From positions 1,426,958 through 1,490,957 of the forward strand of contig MJCC01000002.1 in the NCBI GenBank assembly GCA_001766655.1: 64,000 nucleotides of DNA, in the 5' to 3' direction. Source of the DNA: Phytomonas francai. Its lineage: Eukaryota; Euglenozoa; Kinetoplastea; Trypanosomatida; Trypanosomatidae. Below, piece by piece: positions 37,185 through 46,298 of this stretch. The translations under genes and the position numbers were made by a program. Under the pieces are notes generated by a model. That model saw only the letters and a program-made list of their open reading frames with translations, made no database searches and had not been told where the DNA came from. Position 1 is the first letter of the stretch. Each line of letters starts with the position of its first letter.

Positions 37185-38084
37185 ATGAGTGTTCGATCGA
37201 AGCAAAACAGCCTACGAGCTTGCCGTGAGAGGCTCGCAGTCGATCTCGCGAATGCATATAAGAATTTCACGAGTGCTTTTCCAGATCATAGCATGGCTAC
37301 CATCGAGAGTTTTGCTCCGCTCTTCGAGAATAGTTATCTCGAGTACTTATTTTACAGCGGTAACTGCACCTTAGACTGTCCATACCATGAGTGGGTTGTA
37401 GAAGAAGTCCTGCATTTAAGTGTTGCGTATTTGTATTTCCCAGTGGCAGTTGTGCGCCCGCACGTGCGTCGTTTTGGTCTTTTATTAGCCTTTTATTTCT
37501 ATTTTACGCAGCCCGCGATGTCTAATAAATCCGGACTCAGACCGACCCCAATACGCGTAGCATCGCACATCATCAATGACATACTCGATGAAAAATATTC
37601 ATCTGGTTCTGATCCAGAGCGGCGTTTAGTGGATACATTTTCTGGACATGATCATGTGCATAGGAATGAAGAAAAACGCATTGTGCTGGCTATGTACAAG
37701 CATGAAGCTTGGTCCTTGACGCTATATGATAAGATTGGAGAGCACTTACATGCTCTTATTGTTGCACATGAGAAGGTAGGGGCGCTTTTACTACTTCAGC
37801 AACCCGAGAAATCTTCATCAGTGGTACAAATCCCCACGTTGACATCAAGGTTAGCTTCACGACATCTCCCGCCGCGGCCCTTGGCTTCCACGGGTCGGGT
37901 AGAATTCGACTCGCCCAAAAGGGACACTTTACTTGAATTTTCTCCGAATAATTCACCATCGTTTTCATCGTCCATGCATCCTAAACAAAACGTATCCAAT
38001 AGTCTCTTCCCATCTGAGCTTTCGGAAGAAATTGAACGCTACGAAGCGATGAAGCGAAGTATGGGTTTGGATTTCATTTTGTAA
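37185..38084 (+). CDS. SNAP43/SNAPC1-like transcription factor subunit (tentative)
   Basis: A 299-residue protein. The first 130 residues resemble the SNAPC1 domain: an N-terminal helix pair, FENSYLEYLFYSGN, EVLHLSVAYLYFPVAVVRPHVRRFGLLLAFYFYFTQP, then PIRVASHIINDILD. This follows the human pattern of a fixed helix, a 'YLYP...RIGGLYLLY.LY.TQ' segment and an 'IRV....W' helix. In trypanosomatids the SNAP complex binds the spliced-leader RNA and snRNA promoters. The C-terminal half contains KRIVLAMYKHEAWSL, then a disordered Ser/Pro region and a final helix EEIERYEAMKRSMGLDFIL, also typical of SNAP43-like tails. There is no signal peptide; the YFPVAVV...LLAFYFYF run is amphipathic rather than a clean membrane span. 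Confidence is limited because the family is highly divergent. Confidence 0.45.
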   Translation: MSVRSKQNSLRACRERLAVDLANAYKNFTSAFPDHSMATIESFAPLFENSYLEYLFYSGNCTLDCPYHEWVVEEVLHLSVAYLYFPVAVVRPHVRRFGLLLAFYFYFTQPAMSNKSGLRPTPIRVASHIINDILDEKYSSGSDPERRLVDTFSGHDHVHRNEEKRIVLAMYKHEAWSLTLYDKIGEHLHALIVAHEKVGALLLLQQPEKSSSVVQIPTLTSRLASRHLPPRPLASTGRVEFDSPKRDTLLEFSPNNSPSFSSSMHPKQNVSNSLFPSELSEEIERYEAMKRSMGLDFIL

Positions 38085-38421
38085 AAAGGAGTGAAGTCAA
38101 CCATACGAAAACCATGTGTAATACTAATTCAGTAAAAATGAAGATCTCAATTCAAATGGATAAGTGGCTGTCTTCACGGGCAGTTCATTATATATATATA
38201 TATATATATATACGTATTTACGTACTACGTATGACTTATAAAACCTGCGCTGTAATTACTTTGATGACGAATTTCGAGACGTGTGGATAATAATATTAAT
38301 AATTTGAAAGACTGTTCTAACATTTCAAATACGCATCTTTACAATATAGATAAAAGACTTCCTATCAAAACCAATGCGATATACAACCCATACCTCGCTG
38401 GTTTTCTCCCCAGCGTACAGA
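38085..38421. other. Spacer before the mitochondrial helicase gene
   Basis: Contains a (TA)n tract (38190-38211) and, just ahead of the chosen start, a pyrimidine run ending in CAG (38401-38413) as probable splice acceptor. The helicase frame is also open from an ATG at 38374 within this stretch. Confidence 0.45.
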
Positions 38422-40785
38422 ATGGCGCGGTCTTTGGTGGGCATACGTTTCAGAACGCGAATAGGAACCGCAACTAGCACCTTTACCTACCGTTCTGTGC
38501 ACAGCACCTTCCAACAAGGTCTTTCCCCTATCACATCGCTCCCCCCACAGGATTCAAACCAACCTAACGGCGAGCCGTTTACTCTGATCGATTTGATGGA
38601 AAATAGTAGCGGATATAGTGAAGAGGTTGGTACTAGTGCCAATATTAGCACTTCTAGTGGTACTCAAAATGGTAGTGCGGCAAAGGCAGGTGAAATGGAT
38701 CTCCCGGTGTTGCCAGCACCTGGAATGGGGGTCGAACCGACGGTTAACAATTCAAACTATATGGATGATATTGAATCATTACATGCTGAACTAAATACAT
38801 CTAAGCTTTCCACTGAAGAAAGACCCGCCACAGGGTACATGCCAACCCCAGGGGAGAACCTCAGAAAGGGGTTCCAACGCTGTGATATCGACAGATTCGT
38901 ACGAGAAGCGGTTATATTGCCACTTCAAAGGGAAAACGATGATTCGCACCGCAAGGAGGATCCAGAGACGCCATCAGGCTCCCGTAGTACGAGTGGGAAA
39001 AAGTCAAAGGTAAGGGCCCTTCCGGTGACGAAAACTGTTCCTGACTTTTCTATTTATAAGGTACGCGTTGCAGATTATTTTGGGATGCCAGCAGATTCCC
39101 CAAAAGGCTCCCCACGCACCTTGGATGAGCTCATGGAAATGAGCCCCGGCATTCTACGCGAGCAGCTGCAAGACTGGATCCAGCAGAAAAACTGGCTCAC
39201 ACTTTCCCCAGTTCAGCAGGCGGCTATTCCGTTTATATTGGAGTTTCGTGATCTTCTTTGTATCGCACCGACGGCAACGGGGAAAACATTTAGCTACGTC
39301 TTTCCCACGATGATGCGGCTCCTCATGGACGATATGGCGGGCCGTCGCGCTGGTATCTCGCCGTCTGGTCCTCAGGATGATGAAGAGGGCGTCGCGCTGG
39401 ATCTTAATCGGCGCGACATCGAGGCTCTTCTGCAGGAAAAGATCAACAAGGGCGAGGTTTGCCGTTATTGCGAGCTAAGTGTGCGGGATAATTTGCTCTG
39501 TCCGATGACGGGCTTGCCGCACCCGCCGCCAGTCGGAGATGCGTACATGCCGCTCAACGCCAAAGCGCGGCGCCCGTCTCGCTTGGAAGAGCTCAGCACT
39601 GTGGGGGAGCCTCGGGTGGTCGTTCTTGTGCCAACCTCGCAGCTCGCTTTTCAAGTCTACTCAGTATTCCGCCACTTGCATTGCGATTATAACATCCGCT
39701 ACATGGTTCGTGCGTCTAACGCGGAAGAGCAAAAGAAGTTTCTACACGCCTTGGAAGGGGTCGACGTGCTGATCAGCTCGCCAGAGACGATTCTACCTGC
39801 ACTTTACAAGCAAAAACTCTCCTTACGGCGTGTGAAGATGCTCGTTGTGGACGAAGTCAGCGATATTGTCTCGCTCAATCACTTTGAGCCACTCAAGATC
39901 ATACTCGGTGCGCTTCCCAAGCGTCAGGATCGCCCCCAGCGCCTACTCTTTGGGGCGACCCTCCCCCCGGTAGCTTACCAGATGATTCGCGAGCGAATGC
40001 TGCAGCCCTCGCACCGCTTCGTCCTCGCGGAGGTGCGCTGCGATTCCCGCGGGCACCCCATCACCGCCGCCCCGGGCCCCCCCCACGCTGGGGATGACCG
40101 CCCGCTCCTCAGCGCGAATGCCTCCGTAAAGCACGTCGTCTTTTTGCTCGGCCGCGTTGAGAAGATCGAGAAGCTCGCCTGGCTCTACCAGTCCGGCAAA
40201 CTCAGCCCGGACCAGCGGGTGCTGATCTTCTGTAATTCCCGGCATAACGTCGCGTACGTGCACGACCGCCTGCAGACCTTGCTTCCGGCTGCTCACTGTA
40301 CGACGCTGACCTCGCGCGCCTCCGCGACTGCGCGGGAGGGCGTCCTGAGGATGTTCACCTCGGGCGTCTCCACCTGCCTGATTTGCACCGATCTCCTCAG
40401 CCGCGGCGTGGACTTCAAGGGGGTGGTGTACGTCGTGCACTACGACATGCCGAGCGATATGGAGACCTGGGTGCACCGGAATGGGCGGTGCGGGCGGCAT
40501 GGCTTGCCGGGCTACGTGTACACCTTTTTCCAGCCCGAGAACATCCGGCTCTCAAAGCCGCTCGTCGCGTTTCTTCGTCAGAATGAGCAAATGATTCCGC
40601 CAAAGCTGCAGGAGTACGCGCGGCAGTCGTTTGTTGATCTCTTCAAAAACTCGCTCTTTCATCACCCGACGAGGCCTTACCGACGGGATGATCCACAAAA
40701 CACTACCCCAGTGCTCAGCCGTGGCTCCCCCCGCTTCCCGGACTACCGTCAACAGAGCATGCAGAGACACGTCAGACCGTTGTGA
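38422..40785 (+). CDS. Divergent DEAD-box RNA helicase, probably mitochondrial
   Basis: A 787-residue protein from the ATG at 38422; an ATG at 38374 would add 16 residues but precedes the likely splice acceptor. The N terminus MARSLVGIRFRTRIGTATS is rich in Arg and Ser without acids, like a mitochondrial presequence. Helicase motifs occur in order: Q-like LSPVQQAAIPF, motif I APTATGKT (Lys288), Ia VPTSQLAFQ, Ib SSPE, motif II DEVS (477-480) instead of DEAD, III GAT instead of SAT, IV LIFCNSR, V ICTDLLSRGVDF, VI HRNGRCGR (685-692). A roughly 85-residue insert between motifs I and Ia carries C347-X2-C350-X9-C360 and may bind metal. Likely role: RNA remodelling in the organelle, where kinetoplast RNA editing and ribosome assembly use many helicases. 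ATPase activity is uncertain because motif II is altered. Confidence 0.8.
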   Translation: MARSLVGIRFRTRIGTATSTFTYRSVHSTFQQGLSPITSLPPQDSNQPNGEPFTLIDLMENSSGYSEEVGTSANISTSSGTQNGSAAKAGEMDLPVLPAPGMGVEPTVNNSNYMDDIESLHAELNTSKLSTEERPATGYMPTPGENLRKGFQRCDIDRFVREAVILPLQRENDDSHRKEDPETPSGSRSTSGKKSKVRALPVTKTVPDFSIYKVRVADYFGMPADSPKGSPRTLDELMEMSPGILREQLQDWIQQKNWLTLSPVQQAAIPFILEFRDLLCIAPTATGKTFSYVFPTMMRLLMDDMAGRRAGISPSGPQDDEEGVALDLNRRDIEALLQEKINKGEVCRYCELSVRDNLLCPMTGLPHPPPVGDAYMPLNAKARRPSRLEELSTVGEPRVVVLVPTSQLAFQVYSVFRHLHCDYNIRYMVRASNAEEQKKFLHALEGVDVLISSPETILPALYKQKLSLRRVKMLVVDEVSDIVSLNHFEPLKIILGALPKRQDRPQRLLFGATLPPVAYQMIRERMLQPSHRFVLAEVRCDSRGHPITAAPGPPHAGDDRPLLSANASVKHVVFLLGRVEKIEKLAWLYQSGKLSPDQRVLIFCNSRHNVAYVHDRLQTLLPAAHCTTLTSRASATAREGVLRMFTSGVSTCLICTDLLSRGVDFKGVVYVVHYDMPSDMETWVHRNGRCGRHGLPGYVYTFFQPENIRLSKPLVAFLRQNEQMIPPKLQEYARQSFVDLFKNSLFHHPTRPYRRDDPQNTTPVLSRGSPRFPDYRQQSMQRHVRPL

Positions 40786-41233
40786 AACAGCTGTCATGAA
40801 GGAATTTAAATATAAATTAAAAAGGAATAGCGAATAGAAAATAGGTAGACAGTTTCGCGAACCCTTTTTCCCTTTTGCGTCTTGTTCCAGACAGGTTTGT
40901 TAATGAGTGTCACAGGTATCGAGAAAGAAGCGGGGAGCGATGAGGGATGGTAACAAAAAGGTTTATTTTCTGCCTATGCGCTTCTGTTGGGTGTGTATGT
41001 GTCTGTGGTAGTTCGCTCTTTGGAAGGTATATGTGGAATAAATCCTACTAAAATAACTGGATATTGGGTTGATTGAGCCTTAAACCCTCATTTGTTTTAC
41101 TCATTGCACTTCTTTCCTTGCGCATCTCTTCCGCTAAGGCTTTCTTGTGTAGTTATTATTTATTATTTTCACTTGACGTAGTACTTCCCTGTTAAGACTT
41201 CGACCAGTAAATAATTTCCCACCTCGCGCAAAG
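40786..41233. other. Spacer before CFAP45 gene
   Basis: Non-coding 448 bases without notable repeats. Mixed pyrimidine stretches at 41095-41150 are the likeliest trans-splicing signal. Confidence 0.45.
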
Positions 41234-42682
41234 ATGTCACTACTAGGGTCGAGGACGCACGGCATATTTCCACCACGTAAACACGGCCAAACGGATAGGG
41301 AACTCAGGAAACAACTAAATGAGCGTGGGGCTCCACGGGATTCAGCTATTGTGACCAAGACTGAGCTTGAACTGATTCGGGATATGATTTCTGGTAACTT
41401 TTCTGCGGCCGGTTTATCCTCGTCCTCCCGTGCAGCGGCCCCCCTGCATGTCCGGACCGCATCTGCAGAGGAAAGGAAGAAAAGAATGATGGAGTTTGAC
41501 GAGGAACGCCGGTCCAAAGGTGAAGGACACCTAACCGCTGAGGAGGCAGAAAAGGAACGTGAGCGCCAAGTATATCTCGATCGAGCACACTCAAAGCTGG
41601 ACGAGGAATACAATGAAACTAGAGCGATGAACCGTATTATTTTAGAGGCTAAATGTGTTGCGCTGCGTGAGGCACAGCGCCTGGAGCGACAAAAAATGAA
41701 GGAAGAGCAGAAAGAATACGATAAAAAAATGGATGAAATGCTTCTGGAGGAGGCAAAAAAAGCGGAGAGGGTGTACGAGGAACGTGAACGCCGTCGCCTC
41801 GAGCAGCAGCGCATCAACGCAGAAAAGATCAAAGAGCAGCTTAATGAACGCGGGATCGAACGCATACGCAAGCTGCAAAGGCATCAACAGGAGCAAGAAG
41901 CTATGGCTCGGCATCTGGAGCTACTTCAAGAGGAGCAAAAGGCGCAGCGACTTCGTCGGCAGGAGGAGGTACAGCGGTTGATGGAAGAAGCTGCAATCGC
42001 CAACGCGGAACAAGTCGAGCTAAAACGCAGGCAACGTGAGCTCCAGGCAGAGGAAGAACGCCAGATGGCGGAATTCATTAAAAAAAAGGGTCAACAAGAA
42101 CAGATGCTGGCCAAGGAGCAACAGAGGCTCGCAAGCGAGAAGGAGCGGGAGGTAGCCAGGTTGAGGGAAGCTCAAGAGCAACAGCAAGATAAGCAATCCC
42201 AGTTGGATGAGCTTCGCGCCAAGCGTGTCCAGGATACCTACGCGCGTGAACAGCAACATAAGGAGAAGGAAGCGGTCGAGCGCCGAGCTGCGGTCTTTGA
42301 AGATCTTCAGCGCGCCCGCCAGGAGCAAATCGCCGAGAAAAAGCACATGAAGGAGGAGGAAAAACTTCGTGAAAAGACAGAGCTGGACCGCATTCTTGCT
42401 ACACAAAAGGTAGCTGCAGAACAGGAAAAGGCCCATAGAGCGCAGGTACGCAAGCTTCGAGAAGAGAATGCGCTTGCGTTGCAAAAACAAATGATGGAGG
42501 TTGAGGAGCGCAGACGCCTGGAGCGACAAGAGGAGGTAGAGGAGGGACGCCAATTCATGCGCAAGGCTCGTGAGCGTCAGGCTGCTCTGGATGCGATTAG
42601 GGAACGCAAATTGCAGGAGTTGGAGGATATTCAGGCCCCTGAAAAATATAAGCAAGCGCTACGCAGCATTGAAAAACGTTAG
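41234..42682 (+). CDS. CFAP45: Cilia- and flagella-associated protein 45
   Basis: A 482-residue protein that is one long charged coiled coil from about residue 80 to the end. It matches CFAP45 (formerly CCDC19/NESG1) at several diagnostic places: the EYNETRAMNRIILEAKCVALREAQRLE block, MAEFIKKKGQQE, a DELRAKRVQD block, and the C-terminal ARERQAALDAIRERKLQELEDIQAPEKY. CFAP45 is a filamentous protein bound inside the lumen of axonemal doublet microtubules, so it should act in the flagellum. Length is slightly shorter than the vertebrate protein. It probably contributes to axoneme stability and beating. Low-complexity Glu/Arg/Gln composition alone would not identify the family; the ordered blocks do. 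Confidence 0.85.
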   Translation: MSLLGSRTHGIFPPRKHGQTDRELRKQLNERGAPRDSAIVTKTELELIRDMISGNFSAAGLSSSSRAAAPLHVRTASAEERKKRMMEFDEERRSKGEGHLTAEEAEKERERQVYLDRAHSKLDEEYNETRAMNRIILEAKCVALREAQRLERQKMKEEQKEYDKKMDEMLLEEAKKAERVYEERERRRLEQQRINAEKIKEQLNERGIERIRKLQRHQQEQEAMARHLELLQEEQKAQRLRRQEEVQRLMEEAAIANAEQVELKRRQRELQAEEERQMAEFIKKKGQQEQMLAKEQQRLASEKEREVARLREAQEQQQDKQSQLDELRAKRVQDTYAREQQHKEKEAVERRAAVFEDLQRARQEQIAEKKHMKEEEKLREKTELDRILATQKVAAEQEKAHRAQVRKLREENALALQKQMMEVEERRRLERQEEVEEGRQFMRKARERQAALDAIRERKLQELEDIQAPEKYKQALRSIEKR

Positions 42683-44078
42683 AAAGGGAAACTGATAAAC
42701 AAAGGAGTAAGAAAGGTTGAAGGTAAAGAGTCCAATGCACGTGCTCACGGTACTGGCTGTACTATACCCTAACTTCCCTTCGCAAATCATCTACCCTGTT
42801 TTCCTCTTTTGTTCGAAGACAACCTAACAGATGTAAATACAAACATATTTTGTATCAATTTCGATGTTATCATAAGTAGAAAGTGGTAAATAAGCATCCT
42901 TTCGTGAACAATATTTATCCTGGAAAGGTCCAGAATGTCGACGATAATCAAGTAGGAGGATTTGCTTCTTATTTTATGAGTCTTTTTTCCCAATTGCAGG
43001 GCTTGTTTTCCCTCTTCAAGGATGTTAGGAACTATTCCAACTCGGGGGGTACAAGGGAATCCATACCCCTCTCAAAAGGGCGTAGGTCTAGCGTCTTTCT
43101 TTTAAAATGTGCGCATGTTGTACCAAATAGATGGGAATTGTTCCTATACACACATGACGGCAATGATAGAAGAAAAATATAACCGACAAAGTACTAAATA
43201 TACAAATATTTCCGATTAGAAAATGAAGGAATCCATTCATTCATTGGTTCATCCATCCGTTTCTCTTATACGTATCGAAATAACATGAGTAACACAAAAC
43301 TCAGTATTTCTGGCCAGCCAACTATCCTATCTCACTAAAAGAACAACAGACGCACGAGGAGATGAAATATGTGCCAGTTATCGAGAGGCATATTGTGTGA
43401 CAATTTGCGCAGATTCGCGAGGGACAATATAATCTGGAAGATATGATAGGATTCTGGTGTTAGTGAGGTATATCGTAACAGTGATAAATTAAAAGATGGT
43501 TCTGGCTATGCGTTAGCAGACTTTCAGCATAACGTATTGCTGTTCTTTCCCTATGCAGACGATCCGTCTATGCTATAAAGTTTCGTATGGGAAATGGTCT
43601 ATGTTTAATCTTATGTGCCATTATTAACCGCGTTCTGTCTTCTAGAAAAAAGAAGAACATTTAACAGTGCGGACGCATACGTGGATGCTGTATTCTATTA
43701 ATGTGTGTTATAGTGATTTATTTTCTACCTATTAAAAAGTAGACCACCTATTTGTAGCTTTGTACTTTGAAATATATACATATATATACATATATATACA
43801 TATATATATATATATATCAGGAAAGAGAGATGTATTTCACTGACTCTTATTGATAGCAAAACCGAAGATCAGCTTCTGTTCTTTTTCCAATGATGTATGG
43901 TAATGATTGCGTGATATTTTCCGTTTTCTCCCTTCCTCCACACACACCCCTCCCCCGCTTTCTTTCCCTTTGAATTAACCCCCCAACCCATCTTCCAAAC
44001 TGTGATATGGGCGGGTAAATCGAATGAAGCCTTTTTGTCATATATCAATCCATCCACCCACCTGTTTCCTCGCCTTCA
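42683..44078. other. 1.4-kb gene-free spacer with TA/TACA microsatellite
   Basis: No coding frame of substance; an open stretch at 42883-43182 has no recognisable features. A TATACATATA repeat grading into pure TA lies at about 43773-43817. C/T-rich runs at 43925-43970 and 44050-44078 precede the next ATG. Confidence 0.5.
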
Positions 44079-45182
44079 ATGCAACGCCCCGCATGTGAGA
44101 ACAGCGCACAGGTAAAAGGCCTTGATCGGGCAGAACCTGAAGGAGATGCTGCGACACCCTTCGCGCAAGATTGTTGGACGATACGCCTGATGGAGCGGCA
44201 TATTACGGCCTACCCCAGCTGTGTCAACTACGAGGTCCTGCCCCAACACATACAGCCACCTTCCGCTGCGAACGTGGCTGATAAAGGGAGAAAGCCGACC
44301 CGCCCGCCCAACAAAACCAATCCCTCCCTGCCTCCAAGCATCCTACGCACAACCAACCAAATAGCGGGAGACCTAAGAAAGATGGGGGTTGCAATGCATC
44401 TGGAGACCGAAAAGAAAAAAATGTCTCAAAAAAAACTCAAGGCAGATGGTTCCCGCGATCCCGCCACGGCTCTGACACCGATAGGCTTCAGAATAGGCTT
44501 GCTGGCTCCACCGTACGATGCACGATCAACGTATCGCCATGATTACTCTGATGAGTTTGATAGGATGGGTTTGGAGAAGGATATTTGGAGAAATTGGCTA
44601 GAGAAATATCGCAAAAAATGGTCCCCAGAAGAAACCTTGGATGTGAACCGGGCGATGCAAATTCCATATCTGACGATCCCGCAGAGAATCTGCGACCTTA
44701 GACCCACGATGTATCGCTCAGACTACATGCCATGCATTTCGAAAAACGACCTCCGCACACTTCCACATCAGATCAACTTGCCTGGCATCGAAAGCAGTTA
44801 CGCGTATTCGGCCTATAGGAGCGACGATCCACGCCGCGACGTACCCTTTGACACAGATGTTGCCTCCATTACAGAGCTTAGAAGCGTGTTGTATGAAAGC
44901 TATACACCACACCTTACCTCACCAGAAAAGGGGGTAGAAAAATGTTCCTTGCGTGAGTATTTGGGGAAGCTACGTAAATCCATGCTGCGGACCCACCAGG
45001 GACACACAGTACCCCAGCGCGTAAAGTCAACCTTGCAGAACGAGTCTGTTCCCAAACTCACTCGAACAGTGGTTATACCAGGAGCTAATGGGTGTCCCTC
45101 ACAGTGCATTCCATTAGACCCTGAAAACTACATCATGCTCCCACGGGATCACTTTGGCCATAGACCGGTCTATGATTATTAA
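44079..45182 (+). CDS. Tyr/Pro-rich hypothetical protein, possibly axonemal
   Basis: A 367-residue soluble protein without membrane segments or known domain. It is rich in Tyr, Pro and Arg, with repeated short Tyr-containing motifs: YDARSTYRHDYSDEF, RPTMYRSDYMP, SSYAYSAYRSDDPRRDVPF and GHRPVYDY at the extreme C terminus. Spaced Tyr/Pro/Arg motifs of this type are common in microtubule inner proteins and other axonemal proteins, and the neighbour but one upstream is CFAP45; assignment to the flagellum is inference from style only. The start at the first ATG directly follows a pyrimidine tract. Apart from the motifs nothing in the sequence tells what it binds. Confidence 0.6.
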   Translation: MQRPACENSAQVKGLDRAEPEGDAATPFAQDCWTIRLMERHITAYPSCVNYEVLPQHIQPPSAANVADKGRKPTRPPNKTNPSLPPSILRTTNQIAGDLRKMGVAMHLETEKKKMSQKKLKADGSRDPATALTPIGFRIGLLAPPYDARSTYRHDYSDEFDRMGLEKDIWRNWLEKYRKKWSPEETLDVNRAMQIPYLTIPQRICDLRPTMYRSDYMPCISKNDLRTLPHQINLPGIESSYAYSAYRSDDPRRDVPFDTDVASITELRSVLYESYTPHLTSPEKGVEKCSLREYLGKLRKSMLRTHQGHTVPQRVKSTLQNESVPKLTRTVVIPGANGCPSQCIPLDPENYIMLPRDHFGHRPVYDY

Positions 45183-46298
45183 ACAAAAAACATAATTACC
45201 TGAGGTTAATATCGTAATATATATATAATACACAGTCTGCTACCTTACTTTTGTGTAATGACAACAAAGGGAAAATTACGTCTTACACAGAAGAACTGCA
45301 AAAAGGAGAAGAGTGTTAATCTTTTTACTTACAGGAGCAACCGCTTTTTGTTTCGTGAGAGCTAAAATCTCATGTCTATTAACATAAAATAATAAAATGT
45401 CAAGTTTCTTTACCTGGGTATTTTTACTGTTGTTAGTAGTTATAGTGGCGGTTCCATGATTGTTTCTTTATCCCCATTTTTTTACTTACAACCTTTTTGG
45501 GGCACTGGATTCAAAGTAATTCTCCACCTCCACGCTTTCATATTATTTTTAATCAAAATTTTGCCTATTCGATTAGATGTGTTTTGTTTAATGATATGTT
45601 GCGTCTACGTTTATAGTTGTCATTCCGATTTTATCATATTTGATTATGTAATAAGTTTATTCATTTAACACTTTTTTTTTAAGTTGGGTAAGATGGGGTC
45701 TAGGGTAAGACGCCATTTTTTCTTTCATTTCTATGTATGTGTATACTTCTGTTTTCATGTAGACTAAGGCATCATTACTTATGACTTATGATACACTAAA
45801 AAGATACCCAATTAAACACGAAACCGATACCATGATCCCGACATAAATCGAAACAAAAACACCTATTCTAGTTCTTCAAACACATTCCTACACCAAGAAG
45901 TGAAGATATCATGAACCCATTATGATTAATGAGTAGCGAATTATTGTGAAATTCTTATTCAAGAAGGTTAGAAAAAAACAGCAAAGTAGAAAATGATAAA
46001 ATTCTGCTTTGCTTTCTTTTGTTGTCGGTATTGTTGTTTACTATTATAATCTTAACCTCAGCAAATCGTTGGGTCAGGAATGGATAGATGAAAGTAAGTA
46101 CAGTAGCACCTTTAAATTCACTCCTTCACCACTGTTTCTTTAGAATACAAAATATCATTCAAACTATTCCTCGTTTTAAACAGCAAAAGAGGAAATATAT
46201 TCTGAAACGTCACTTTTTGGAGGTTCCATTACCAAGGCACAGGATTACAGTTCTAGAAAGGGGTAACACAAAAGAGGAGAAGTTGGAAGCACCTCTGG
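45183..46298. other. AT-rich spacer
   Basis: About 1.1 kb without a convincing gene. An open frame at 46088-46312 (74 codons from ATG) overlaps the following gene in a different register and is basic and hydrophobic; it may be an upstream ORF or a frameshifted N terminus of the next gene. Other contents are T runs (45670-45679) and short repeats. Confidence 0.45.

Noticed and set aside
42883..43182. 99-codon open frame in the spacer after CFAP45
   Set aside because: No start in good context, no recognisable features, and composition like the surrounding spacer.
46088..46099. GTAAGT directly after an ATG, resembling a 5' cis-splice site
   Set aside because: Cis-introns are very rare in trypanosomatids and no matching branch and acceptor joins it in frame to the next gene with any evidence.
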